A DNA stretch of 64,000 nt from [Phialemoniopsis] sp. UDSM-2020 (lineage: Eukaryota; Ascomycota; Sordariomycetes; Thyridiales; Thyridiaceae): the NCBI GenBank assembly GCA_018873225.1, contig JAEILZ010000001.1, positions 1,736,001 through 1,800,000 of the forward strand, written 5' to 3'. The notes under the pieces are model-generated. The model did not search any database and was not told the origin of the DNA. It saw only the letters and a list, made by a program, of their open reading frames with translations. This document shows, one piece after another, positions 12,687-22,736 of this stretch. How positions within the stretch are numbered: the stretch's first letter is position 1; every line of letters starts with the position of its first letter. The translations under genes and the position numbers were made by a program.

Positions 12687-13698
12687 GTTGATGTGAATCA
12701 AGTGCTGAAATGACGTGTCAAGTCTTAGGGAATAGGGGTCATAAGTGTAATGTGGTCTCTAGAGGGATGGATTCGGGGTTTCTCGCCATGAAGAAGGGTG
12801 CGCTTGCAATTATACTCGACTAAAATTCAGAGACGCCGATTAATGGCGCGAGTAATATCGGGTCCGTCGGCGACTGACCCGTCACAAAGTGGACCGACAA
12901 TCGGCGATTCAGACAAAGCGACTAACATTGAACTAGTTAGTACTACTACGTCCACTTGGAGGCTTTTTATCATTCGACTCAATTAAGTACTCATCATTGA
13001 ACCTGTCGGGCTTAGATAGAATATGTATCATTTAATTGAGGGCTCTCCGTTATTGTTCCCTCGTAAAATGAATGTATATGTAGAGTGGTGGCAGGTTTTG
13101 GTTTGGGAGACCACGTCTCGCCGTCAATATCATCTTTCTCTCTTATCTTGACAATGGTAGCAATCAACTCGCTTAGTTGACCAGGTGCTGCAATCGGGGA
13201 ATTGGGGGGCTTCCATCTCATCAATCATAACTATTTTGGGCTCAGACTCTCATAGAGTTGACGAGTCCTGAAATAAGACACATAACACAGTCCATGTTCT
13301 TGAACAGACGCTTTGCCGTTTCGAATAACTGAATACGCAGATACAGTATACAGAGCTCAAGCAGAACCTATTGTGAAGAGCCTCGAAAGCTTGGTCACTG
13401 TTGACTTACCCGGGCAAAGGGCGATGCATGCATGTATAGAAGTAGCTTCATTGGTCAATAAATGGTCTGATGCCGCCAGGCTAGGTCGACAAGTGGACTG
13501 CATGATGCAGCCAAATAGTAGAGGCTCAGTGCCCGGGAAAACAGGCCAACAGTCCCACCCCTGACCAATCATCATTGCTGAGGGCGCGAAATGAAGACTG
13601 GACTTGAAACCCATCAGCGATGCGTCTCTTATAATACCCTCTGTCCATTTCCGTCATCTTCTTTGTTCAACAGCTACTGGCTGATTGGCAAGCTCGAA
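12687..13698. promoter_or_regulatory. Divergent upstream region of cysteine dioxygenase and phosphoesterase
   Basis: About 1 kb between two divergent starts. A TATA-like TTATAATA lies at 13629-13636, about 63 bp before the phosphoesterase ATG I chose, followed by a pyrimidine-rich stretch. I see no gene inside it. Confidence 0.5.
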
Positions 13699-14655
13699 AT
13701 GGCACCTCCTCTAGCAACCTGGACGGCTCCGCAGCTGAGTTTATGGCAATGTTTCCGCCGCGAGCCCGCAACCTTTCTTGCTTCCTGGCTCCATCGTCAC
13801 AGGCCCCGAGTTGCCACCGAAACGCTCGGGTCTGATACAAGCAAGGCTATTGCGATCGTATGCCTATCGGACACACATCTAGCCCAGCCTGATGTGCCTG
13901 ACGGCGACCTTCTCCTGCACGCCGGAGATCTTACCAACGAAGGGTCCTTTGAGGAGCTACAGGCGCAGCTAGATTGGTTAGCATCATTACCTCACAGGCA
14001 CAAGGTAGTGATAGCTGGCAATCACGATAGATTGCTAGATCCAGAGTATGTCGCGCGCTTTCCAGACAGGATATCCGAAACCGAAGGACGATCGCGGCGA
14101 GACCTGGAATGGCACGACTTGATCTACCTCAACAACTCTTCCCGAGCCTTCACCTTCGCTGACCAAAGACGTTTAATTGTTTTCGGATCTCCGTGGACAC
14201 CTCAATACGGGACATTTGCTTTCCAGTATCCACCCATCCGGGATGTTTGGGCCGGGACAGTTCCCGTGAGTACTGATGTGTTGCTGACACACGGTCCTCC
14301 GAAGGGTTACTTGGACTTTGGAGACAAGGGTTGTCCTCACTTGACAAGGGAGATAGCGAGGGCTCGGCCCCGAGTTGTTGTATGTGGACATATTCATGCC
14401 GGCCATGGCCGACAAGAGGTCGAATACGGGGGGGTCGAGAGGGCTTACCAAATGATCATGGCTGGTGACGGGGGTTTGGCATCTATACTAGTGATGGGGT
14501 TTTGGTTCATTACTGCGTGGCTACAGCATCTGCTGTATTCATCTGTTGGTCATCCTAAAGGTTTCAAAGGCGTAAAAACCACGATCATCAACGCGGCTGT
14601 TGCTCCTGGGCTTGAGAGACAACAACACAGGAAGGTGATTGTGATTAATATTTGA
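13699..14655 (+). CDS. Calcineurin-like metallophosphoesterase (MPPED/UPF0046 type)
   Basis: A single exon of 318 residues. Metal-binding motifs of the calcineurin-like phosphoesterase fold are in order: CLSDTH (D58, H60), HAGDLTNEG (D77), AGNHDRLLD (N108, H109), LLTHGPPKG and VCGHIHAGHG. The spacing and the closing TTIINAAV segment fit the small MPPED1/UPF0046-like group common in Pezizomycotina, whose substrate is not established. A hydrophobic helix (ILVMGFWFITAWLQHLLY, about residues 264-281) sits between the last metal motif and the end and may anchor it to a membrane. The reading frame runs back to an ATG at 13591, but that ATG lies upstream of a TATA-like element at 13629. I therefore start at 13699, where the protein begins MAPPLATW. 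Confidence 0.85.
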   Translation: MAPPLATWTAPQLSLWQCFRREPATFLASWLHRHRPRVATETLGSDTSKAIAIVCLSDTHLAQPDVPDGDLLLHAGDLTNEGSFEELQAQLDWLASLPHRHKVVIAGNHDRLLDPEYVARFPDRISETEGRSRRDLEWHDLIYLNNSSRAFTFADQRRLIVFGSPWTPQYGTFAFQYPPIRDVWAGTVPVSTDVLLTHGPPKGYLDFGDKGCPHLTREIARARPRVVVCGHIHAGHGRQEVEYGGVERAYQMIMAGDGGLASILVMGFWFITAWLQHLLYSSVGHPKGFKGVKTTIINAAVAPGLERQQHRKVIVINI

Positions 14656-16111
14656 GAATCGGGCGTGCTGGCTCTGCTACGAAGGTTAGGCTAGGTCTAT
14701 CAGATTGAAGTTTCCATCATGCAGAGCAACAGATCATCTTGACAATTGTGACGATAATCAATATCAACTCTCATAACACTTCTATTTCACCTCATGTGAA
14801 GACCTTTAAGCTTGATCGAGGCCCACACTTGCTAAAGTTGGACTAGAGCAATATCTATAGACGCCGCTGAATCGCATTGGTGATTCCGCCGCAGTCGCCG
14901 ACTGCCTCGGGGAATAACGGCGGAGGCAATCTGCCCTTTGGAAACCCAACAACACATATACAAAAGAAACTTTGCTAGTGATAATTGAATATTTATCGGA
15001 TGTAAGGCCATGGTATCAGTAAGTTTAGATAGTGGGATAATCCTGAACTTGGCACTGGACAGCTGGTGGTTAGGTAGTTTGTAGTAATAGTCTAGCGATA
15101 TACTGCTACTCTGGACGTCCGTCTTCAACTGGCTTGAAACGGTATCTGAAGAAGCGCGTCTCGGTACGGGATTCACATATCTCAAAGGTTTGACTGGTGA
15201 GAGCGAGGGTCTGGTGTATCTTCGTCGTACTGGTGTGTAAGGCATAGTAAGATGCTGCCCTTGAATATGAGCAGCCTCTGCAGTACTGAGTCTCGGTTGA
15301 GCTTCCATTTTATACTCCTGAGAGTTACAGTCGAAGCAGGCGGTTACGTTCAGTATGAAAATATAAAATCACAGGTTACAGCATCCAGACGCACAGAAGT
15401 TCACAAAAGTTTCCCTCCGTAGATTTTGACTTCTACGGCCCCAAGGTTCATCTAGCGCATAACAAAGCACTCCGGAGAAGGTGCTAGCGATCCTTCTACC
15501 TCAAGTTTTTGTCAACCAAAGGACAGAAAACTTCCGTACTAGTACGAGTAGTAGCACTGGCTGTAAGCAAACCTACTCTATAAGCCCTAATGACTCTCAA
15601 TGAAGAGACTTTTGTTCGCAATCGCGACAATTCCCAAGAAAACACCCAACAAATACTCCATGACTCGGCTCCGGGGTACGGCCGCGTAGTGGTATCCCGG
15701 AGCAGAGGTACGGATGACTGACTTCATAATTTCCACATCCTGGAAACTTCTTCGATCAGGATATATTAGCAGAACAGAATTTTCAGCTTGTGATTTTTGT
15801 GTCAGGGGGGGTCGAATATCAATGCGTAGAGGATACCGAGCATGCGTTGGAGTATGAAGCTCAAGTTACCCCAAGCCCTTTCCAGCTCTATTTGGATCGA
15901 AGGTTGCATAAGTGTAGGGGCTTGCAGCCTTGGATGGTTTACCTCCAGGATTGACGTGTGGAAACGACTTGGACGTGCGTATAGCCAATGTATCGAGGAT
16001 TCTGCATGCTATGCATCGTTGATAGAAGATGGAGCCCCTTGACCTCATGGCGGATCCACCGCCGGAAACCTCTCGCTCCCGCTTCGCTCAAAGCCACTCT
16101 CTTAGCTCTGC
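14656..16111. other. Mostly non-coding stretch with one weak ORF
   Basis: Apart from the weak 158-codon frame at 14832-15308 (listed separately), I see only short random frames. The region is relatively AT-rich and follows the 3' end of the phosphoesterase. It also contains the 3' side of the frameshifted minus-strand locus that begins at 16112. Confidence 0.4.
14832..15308 (-). CDS. Weak orphan ORF, uncharacterised
   Basis: An uninterrupted 158-codon frame beginning at a true ATG. The first 65 or so residues are rich in Arg, Pro, Ser and Thr (MEAQPRLSTAEAAHIQ, then TPVRRRYTRPSLSPVK) and look somewhat protein-like; the second half looks random, with a short Cys-containing hydrophobic patch (LAKFLLYMCCWV). 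I recognise no domain. Against it: a TATAAAA sequence overlaps the ATG, so that ATG may lie outside the transcript. It could be an orphan gene, a 5' exon with a missed splice, or chance. Confidence 0.2.
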   Translation of the reverse strand: MEAQPRLSTAEAAHIQGQHLTMPYTPVRRRYTRPSLSPVKPLRYVNPVPRRASSDTVSSQLKTDVQSSSISLDYYYKLPNHQLSSAKFRIIPLSKLTDTMALHPINIQLSLAKFLLYMCCWVSKGQIASAVIPRGSRRLRRNHQCDSAASIDIALVQL

Positions 16112-17423
16112 TCAATCGAATGTTCCATACTCGCATGACTTCTCGCTCTTCGATAGCTCACCTCCAGGGTTGGTGAAATCGATATTATGCTTCAAAGCCA
16201 ACGCCAAGACTGCACGTTTGAGTTTCATCTGAAGCTTGCGACCTCGAACACACTTCGGAATGAACACGTGGAAGTCGACAGAGAGCTTTCGGGCGAGTCG
16301 GCATGGGCCCGGACCTCCTTCAGAAAGGTCTCCAAGAAGCTCATCCATCACACCTGTATAACCTGTGAAGCCGCGAGCATAGTCTTGCGGGTCGAGTTCG
16401 TCATGGTGGGTGTTGTAGTAGTAGACCATGGGTGCAAAATCGGCTAAGTCGTAAGTACACTCGTAGATACTGAGAAGAGAGATCGTTTCGGCTAGTACTG
16501 CTTTATTCGGAATTTTTCCATGCTGGCATTGCTCCGCAAGGCAGCAAAGCTTTTTGATATGTTCCTTATAAAGTGGCCAGATGAATCGTCTCAAGAGCCG
16601 CGCGGGCAAAATCCCGGCGCCACGGAGTGGTGTGGCTCCAAATCCGTAATCAATAAGAAGCATATGCTCGAACAGGGGTCCTTCTGCCCAGTCCGAGACT
16701 AAGTCATAACCAGAGAAGAAGGGACGGCCGCGCGTGGTTCTAGGCGATGGACTTGGGGATCCAAGTGATTTAGTGTCTCCGAGCCGATATTCTTCGTCAT
16801 AGAGAATGACAGCGATGTGTTGCAAGACACGAGACAGGTGAGTGCTGTGATACCAGTATATGTACTCCTTGTCGTTGCCATGGATCCAGGGTTCGAAGGC
16901 ATCGAGAAAAGAGTCAAGTGTCCAGTCGGCCGCCAGGATGCTCTGGTACAGTCGTTGTATTGCTCGGTCCCATGCTGCCACTGTCGGCGGAGTTTTTTTT
17001 CGCTCTCTGCGATTTCAGAGCGCTCTGGCCGCAGCGGAGGATGTGCTTCTCTCCGGGGCTCAGTAGGCTGGCAAAGGGCGGCCAATCGTTCGAGCTCGGC
17101 GCGAGGTCGAGGGTCGCAATTAGGAGTGGACTCCATAGTGTGCACGAGCAGCGTCCAGGCGAGATGGTTGGGAAAGAATGCAAGTCTGCGCAGACTGACT
17201 GTGCTCATATGCTCGCCCAAGGGGACTTCAACACGTAGTTGGTAGGTTGGAATGGTTCGACCGAAGACTCTGAAACATGGTCATGCCGAGGCTTACAGCA
17301 CTCGATTTCTTTCGAGAGCTCGGCAAAGCCTTGATCGAATCCGCGGAAAGCAATATCTGGTAGGCGAATTGGACGACCTTGGTAGCTTCTTCGACGGTTG
17401 ACGGCAGTGCATCCCGGACACAT
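16112..17423 (-). pseudogene. Uncharacterised protein gene disrupted by a frameshift
   Basis: I do not recognise the family. Reading from an ATG at 17423, an exon (MCPGCTAVNRRRSYQ... to SKEIEC) can be spliced by a 71-nt GTAAGC..AAG intron (17296-17226) to a segment with PLGEHMSTVSLRRLAFF and LAWTLLVHTMES, which stays open to a run of eight A (minus strand; 16993-17000). There the frame must shift by one base to continue into a long, clearly protein-like segment of about 289 codons (VAAWDRAIQRLYQSI, WIHGNDKEYIYWYHS, FGATPLRGAGILPARL, ending at 16112). No intron of acceptable size bridges the shift. It is either a sequencing or assembly error in the homopolymer, or a genuinely broken gene. Further 5' coding sequence (frame through about 17515, preceded by a TTTTCAG acceptor) is possible but I could not find its first exon. 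Confidence 0.5.
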
Positions 17424-17972
17424 TGCACCTACTTGAGGAACCAGGGCGATATAAACGGTAGGAGAAAGGAGTAGAGCAATTTTCCAAGGCAAGTCCGGTT
17501 TGGATATCTGAAAATAAAAGTGACGTTGGTGATATGTGCCATGAGCATCTTAGCCATGTATACTTCTCTCGCTCGCGGGAGTCCTGCCCGACTTACACGA
17601 TGGCGATGATGCAAAGCGTACCCCACCTGTTTTATCTTATCGGAGCTCCCACCTCACCTCAACTCTTCCCCCGCCGACAACAACTTTTCAGATCAATCAA
17701 TCAACGCGTCCTCCACGATTGAATGGATTCTCAGCGACCATTGTCCCACTGACAAGAGTCTCTCCCCCCCTTGGAAGATAAATCTGTCAACGAACTTTAC
17801 TCCAGAGCTCTACTCGAGCCTCTCGGCCTGCCCCGCGTTCAGACTCCCCTCGAGCTCCGAGCAACCGAGCTGAGGCGGCAGCTCCTCGACGAGCAGCGCA
17901 AAAGCAGAACAACCACAGAACCACCAGACCTACCTCTCCTCCCGCAACAGACAACCAGCCCGCCCGCCCAAG
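17424..17972. promoter_or_regulatory. Tip41 upstream region and leader
   Basis: This lies between the minus-strand disrupted locus and the Tip41 start. The part nearest Tip41 (about 17640-17970) is rich in C and CA/CCT motifs, as expected for a fungal 5' leader. The left part may hold 5' coding sequence of the disrupted gene. Confidence 0.4.
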
Positions 17973-18933
17973 ATGACCGCCCTCGCCCCGCCAGACACCC
18001 ACTACCCTTCGCCCACGGACCTCGCCGGCGCCACTTCGTCGCACGCCCAGGGCCGCTTCCGCATCCTGTCGCGCAAGCTGCCCATCTCCAAGGCCGCGCC
18101 CATCGACGCCATGTCGGCGCGCGTCGGCATCCCCATCCCCGAGATGATCTTTGGCGACAACCTCGTCGCCGTCGTACACGAACCATCGGGCTGGACAGTC
18201 TGCTTCGCCGCCGAGCCCGCCCTCGACGCCGTCGGCAAGACGGCCGACAACATGCTGCAGGTCGCCCACGCGCGCGAGTGGGGCCAGAGCCGCGAGAAGA
18301 CGAGCGCCGGCATCCGCGAGGTCGTGCGGCCCTTCGACTGGACGTACTCCTCGTCGTACGCCGGGACCGTGCGCCAGGGCCTGCCCGAGAGCAACGAGCA
18401 GGGCGTGCCCGCCACGCCCGTGGCCAAGCCGCTGGCCGAACAAGACCTGAGCAAGGGCCCCCAGCCGGGCGTCAAGACGATCCCGCTCGAGCTCCTGCGC
18501 CGGCGCGACCCGATCCTGTTCAACGACGAGGTCATCCTGTACGAGAGCGAGCTCGACGACAACGGCGTGAGCATGTACAGCGTCAAGTTCCGCGTCATGC
18601 AGCAGCGCATGCTGCTGCTGGCCCGCCTGTACATGCGGCTCGACGGCGTGCTGGTGCGGGTGCGGGACACGCGCGTCTACGTCGACTTTGGCACCGACGA
18701 GGTCATTCGCGAGTACACGGCGCGGGAGGACACGTTTGAGAATGTCAAGAGGGTAAGTTTTACGGTGTGGACGGCGTGATACTAGTACGGACTACTAACA
18801 CACATGGTAGGGACTACTGATGACGGGACTGATGCCAGATGCCATCACGGTAGCGATGAGGGACGCAAACCAGGTGGCTAACCTGCTCCCGATCCGGGAG
18901 CAGTCTTTGGAACATGTCAACCTGTCTTCATGA
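17973..18933 (+). CDS. TIP41: TIP41-like TOR/PP2A pathway regulator
   Basis: Two exons (17973-18752, 18811-18933) with a 58-nt intron carrying a CTAAC branch site give 300 residues. Tip41 binds Tap42 and/or PP2A-type phosphatases and links TOR nutrient signalling to phosphatase activity in the cytosol. Conserved family segments are SRKLPISKAAPIDAM, GIPIPEMIFGDN, FDWTYSSSYAG, IPLELLRRRDPILF, VILYESELDDNG, SVKFRVM, LLARLYMRLDGVLVR and DTRVYVDFGTDEVIREY. The last exon provides the short tail LLPIREQSLEHVNLSS. A longer overlapping frame from 17771 is a GC-driven shadow in another frame. Confidence 0.95.
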
Positions 18934-19324
18934 ATGCATATTAGACATTGATTTGGCATGGCGTTTGATACGGAACGGGACCTTCATTGATGATTTACGA
19001 CGGGAGCAATGGCGTTCAGGAAAAGAATGTAGCATGCATTGCTGCCAGAAGCACCGCAGCTCTCTGCCAGCTTCATAAGCGACTAAAAGAGGTCGTAAAA
19101 GTATTCAATGGCACTTTTCGTTTGCAAGAAGCCAATTTCCCACGTGTGATTTCAAGACACGCAAAACCCAGATCGCTGCTCCACCCCAAAGAATGATCAA
19201 GTTGTCATAAAATCCCCCAACGCCAATCCTTACAAGCTCGTCAAACAACGTGAACAATCATGTATCGAAAACCAAGCTCCTTCACACAGCCCACCAGATG
19301 CCATCATAGAAAGCCGCCGGTTTT
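18934..19324. other. Convergent 3' region
   Basis: 391 bp between the stops of Tip41 (plus) and the next gene (minus). It should contain both 3' UTRs. No gene is visible. Confidence 0.5.
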
Positions 19325-21169
19325 TCATCGAGCGTTAGCCGGCGACGAAACCTCGACTTCAGTGACCTCTTCATAGTCAAGCTCCCATCTGTCCACCTCC
19401 TTGAACTTCCTGGCCGCCTTGACCAGCTCCTCGGCCAGCTCGGCCTGTGTGGTCTCGTCCGGATCCTCAGGACTGTCGAACGTGTCGTCCGGCAGTGGGC
19501 TCATGGCGACCTCGATGGACTCGTCTGCCTCCCCTTCGTTGTTCTCCTTGTCCGAAACATTGCGCGCCGAGCCATACTTGCGCCGCGCGGGGCGGCTGGA
19601 CTTGCTGTGCGCCTGACCTGCGCTGGCGACAGACGGACCCAGCGGCCGGGTCTGCTTCTTTTGGTGCTGCCTTGCGCGTCGAGCGTCCATGTAGGACAGC
19701 TCATCGTCGTCGTTGGCTGGCGCCGCATCCGAGTCTGACTCCAAATCCCAGGGGTCGTCGTTGCTCCTAACTCTCCTGTTGCGGCGCGGCAACATTGCTG
19801 CCAGGTCGGCCGTGGTGATTGGTGAGGGCTCACGTCTACCCGAGGCATTTCTCCCCTTGGCAGCCCTCGGGTTCCTCCGGTCACTGGCATAGTTGGGCGA
19901 GTGTGTCAGTGAAGGCGGGGATGAGATGTCCGAGGCATCCTCTTCAGGAGCGGGCGTCTTGCGCTGCCGAGAAGGAGCTCTCCTGACTCTATACCCTTTG
20001 GCCAGCGACTTAAGGGACGGCCACATGGATGGGGTGTCGGCCTCAGAGTCACTGCTGGCAGGCGGTGCCATGATGCTGTCGTCGTACTCAGGCGCGGCCG
20101 ATTCGCGCTCGGGTTCGACAATCTGGTCGGATGGCGGAGGACTAGATAGCTCGATAGAATCGCGGACATCATTGTCGTTCTGATCGTCCTCTGACTCCGC
20201 TACACGCCGCTTCGAAGAGCTCGCGTGGCTCTCTGTGGATTTTCTCTTGCGCGGCCTAGCGGCAGGGGACGAGACGTCGCTTCGTGGCACAGATGCAGAG
20301 GCGCGCATCCTGGACCGCTCCAGGGGAGTACCTGCGTCTTCTGGTGCAAAGGCACCCTCGTCTTCGCTCTGTGCGGCGGAGCTTTGGGCCACGGAGGTGA
20401 CACTCTGGCTGCGGGCGCGCTGCTTTCGGGCGGTGCCCAGGATACTTGGCTCGCGTGCTCTCCTCTTAAAGAGTCCCAAGTTTAGGGTTGAGCTGATACT
20501 AGGTGTGTTGGGTCCGCGGCTACTCGGCCTGATGGGACCATCGCCTCGGCCGACAATGCTGGACGTGCGGGGACGTCCGCGCTTGAACAGGGCGACGTTG
20601 AAGGACGAAGTGTCTGTGGAATTGTGTGCTGTGGAATTGTGTGCTGTGGAATTGTGTGCGGCGGGCGGGGAGTCAAGTTCCTGGTCGTCGAAGCTGGTGT
20701 CCATATCACCAAACATATCGTCATCGTCCAAGACGTCCAAGCCAGACGCATCCGGTATTCTACGGCGCGTCGTCGTCGTCATCGATTGCTCTCTGCGCCC
20801 AGTCTCGATCGCGGGGCTCGCAGCCCTCTCCGAGGTATAGCCAGCCGCATCGGTCGCGGTGGTGGAAGTAATGTCGCCGAGTCTTTCCATGGCATCGTCG
20901 CGCCTGCGCTTAGCACCGTCCAGAGCGCTGGCCTGCTGGGCGGTCGTTGTCGTGGCGGTCGTGGCGGCGGCGGCAGCAGCGGACCGACGCGTGGATCTAC
21001 GCCTCTTAAGTTCGCGATCGCTGACACCGTAGATGTCGCTGCTGGGATTTTCTGGTTCTTTTGTTGCCTGGGCGGCAGGCGCGGGTACAGTATCGGACTC
21101 GGAGGTCGAGGCAGCAAGCCTGGTGGCCAGTCGCCCGGACGCGCCTTTGGTGCGGGCCGGTCGTGGCAT
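19325..21169 (-). CDS. Low-complexity nuclear-type protein, uncharacterised
   Basis: A single exon of 614 residues from ATG 21169. The composition is that of a disordered nuclear protein: alternating basic patches (RELKRRRSTRRS, RPRKRKST, RVRRAPSRQRKT, RRNRRVRS) that could serve as localisation signals, acidic and Ser-rich stretches, and Ala/Thr runs. The N terminus contains SSDIYGVSDRELKRRR and the C terminus AELAEELVKAARKFKEVDRWELDYEEV; these two segments look most conserved, and the latter should form a helix. A 15-nt repeat gives three AHNST units. I do not recognise the family. Similar architecture occurs in chromatin and kinetochore accessory proteins, but that is only an impression. 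It is transcribed away from the FUN14 gene. Confidence 0.75.
   Translation of the reverse strand: MPRPARTKGASGRLATRLAASTSESDTVPAPAAQATKEPENPSSDIYGVSDRELKRRRSTRRSAAAAAATTATTTTAQQASALDGAKRRRDDAMERLGDITSTTATDAAGYTSERAASPAIETGRREQSMTTTTRRRIPDASGLDVLDDDDMFGDMDTSFDDQELDSPPAAHNSTAHNSTAHNSTDTSSFNVALFKRGRPRTSSIVGRGDGPIRPSSRGPNTPSISSTLNLGLFKRRAREPSILGTARKQRARSQSVTSVAQSSAAQSEDEGAFAPEDAGTPLERSRMRASASVPRSDVSSPAARPRKRKSTESHASSSKRRVAESEDDQNDNDVRDSIELSSPPPSDQIVEPERESAAPEYDDSIMAPPASSDSEADTPSMWPSLKSLAKGYRVRRAPSRQRKTPAPEEDASDISSPPSLTHSPNYASDRRNPRAAKGRNASGRREPSPITTADLAAMLPRRNRRVRSNDDPWDLESDSDAAPANDDDELSYMDARRARQHQKKQTRPLGPSVASAGQAHSKSSRPARRKYGSARNVSDKENNEGEADESIEVAMSPLPDDTFDSPEDPDETTQAELAEELVKAARKFKEVDRWELDYEEVTEVEVSSPANAR
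20615..20659. repeat. 15-nt tandem repeat, three copies, coding
   Basis: Three perfect copies of TGTGGAATTGTGTGC. The period is a multiple of three, so on the minus strand it encodes three AHNST units in the low-complexity protein without breaking the frame. Confidence 0.95.
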
Positions 21170-22063
21170 GGTGCGTTGTTGTGTTTGTGCTTTGCGACAA
21201 GGTGCCGGTATTGCGAATCGCGACTGAACGGTAGTTTCGAGATGAAAAGGTCAGATCGACAATCTGTAATGCCGGCTGCTGTGCGGAGAGGTCTTGCGGA
21301 GGGCGAGTATTGGTATTGATATGGGTGGGTGGAGGTGGTGCAGGTCCGGCGATTGAGCTTGAAGAAAACAATAAGTTTGGCTGTGAAAGGTAAAAAGCGC
21401 GTATTGACGCGTCCGGTCTGTGGTGGGATCTTGGGGCCGCCCGGACCAAGCTCGCTTCTTTAGTGGGAGGGAGGGCGCTTGGGCCACAACCATAGATGGA
21501 CCCGCCTGCATTTCAGGGGACTCGACTCAATCAAGCACGTCAAGGATGATGAGATGAAAGGTTTACTCCTTGAACATTTATGGTGATGATATGACTGTTC
21601 ATAGGAAATGTTACTTCATCACGGCTACCACATGTTTGAATCAATATCGCAAGTTCTTTGAATCCCTAGCATGCTGGAATATGAGATTGCATAGCTAGAT
21701 CTAGAGTAGGTGCCTCTTACGGGGGCTATTCCCGCAGCGATTACGTCAATACACAGAACGGAAAGCTACGGCATGCCGCCGCTCCTCATTACCCCATCGT
21801 AGCTAAATAGCTGCTGAGCTGCAAGCTACCCCACGTGGATCCCGCTGAACTCCCTTCGAAGGAAGACATGTAAGCACTTGCCGGCGGTGAAAAGAGTTAA
21901 TGCAGTATTATCCCTCAAGAGTGGATTGCAAGTAGAGCACGCACAAGTTCAAGTAGTGGTTGGCTGGTCTTTCGGCTACTTGCTCTTGTTTCTTCCACCT
22001 ACCACACCCCCAACCTACACAACGCCGCAGCCTCGCCCACCTGGCCCGTCCCGGAACCAAACA
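21170..22063. promoter_or_regulatory. Divergent upstream region
   Basis: 894 bp between divergent starts of the low-complexity protein gene (minus) and the FUN14 gene (plus). The last 60 bp before the FUN14 ATG are C/A-rich, typical of a leader. A CACGTGG E-box-like site lies near 21832. No gene seen. Confidence 0.5.
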
Positions 22064-22662
22064 ATGGCCAGCACCGCCTTCCTCTGCCGCCGGGCCCTGG
22101 CCCAGCGCATCGTCCCAGTCACTTTGGGTTTGTCGTCCGGCATCTACCTCATCTCCCGGCAAAAGCCGATGCGTCTTGATGCCCTGCCGGCTCGGACCTC
22201 ACCGAGCAGCATCCACGAGCCGGAGGTCCGGGAGCGCCTCAACCCGGACATGGTCAAGCAGCTGTCTAGCGGAAGTCTTGCAGGTACGTGCACGCTCTGA
22301 TTATCCGATTTCACATTCGGTCATGACCTCTGACAAACGTCCAATTGTGGTAGGCTTCCTGAGCGGCTTGGTGGTCGCTGTCTTTTCCAAGACGCTGGTC
22401 TTTCTCATTGGCCTAGCTATTGTTACGGTACAGGTAAAGTGCATATCGCTCAATGCATGAGACTGCAACAAGTCTCCACCAAAAATGAAATACTGACTAC
22501 AATTTCCAGATTGCGTCCCGATACGGTATTGACCTGGTACACACCCTCAAGCTCAAGGAGCGGGCCAAGTCCTCCAAAATCCTGTCCGCCCTGTCAGAAA
22601 ACAGCCCGTTCAAGACGTCCTTTGGTGTTACCTTTGCCATGGCATCATTCATGCAGTTCTAG
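22064..22662 (+). CDS. FUN14: FUN14-domain mitochondrial outer membrane protein
   Basis: Three exons (22064-22283, 22354-22433, 22510-22662) with introns of 70 and 76 nt give 150 residues. FUN14 family members sit in the mitochondrial outer membrane; animal FUNDC1 is a mitophagy receptor and yeast Fun14 affects mitochondrial and ER contacts. The conserved region starts at LSSGSLAGFLSGLVVAVFSKTL, followed by a hydrophobic helix (VFLIGLAIVTVQ), then ASRYGIDLVHTLKLK, and a final hydrophobic segment with FKTSFGVTFAMASFMQF at the C terminus. The N terminus is basic and hydrophobic (FLCRRALAQRIVPVTLGLSSGIYLISRQ). No YxxL LC3-binding motif of the animal type is evident near the start. Confidence 0.9.
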
Positions 22663-22736
22663 TTTACAACTGTACCTTAGCCAAACCAGATCCACTCCTT
22701 GTACTGGAGTCGGGGGGTATAACGTAATACAATTAA

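Noticed and set aside
17270..17300. A 27-nt GTAAGC..CAG intron in the disrupted locus
   Set aside because: Far shorter than any intron in this window (minimum about 53 nt), so a 71-nt intron ending at 17226 or a frame change is more likely.
17771..18739. 322-codon plus-strand ORF over Tip41
   Set aside because: Arg/Pro/Ala-rich shadow frame caused by high GC at third positions of Tip41; the minus frames 17787-18443 and 18002-18670 are shadows as well.
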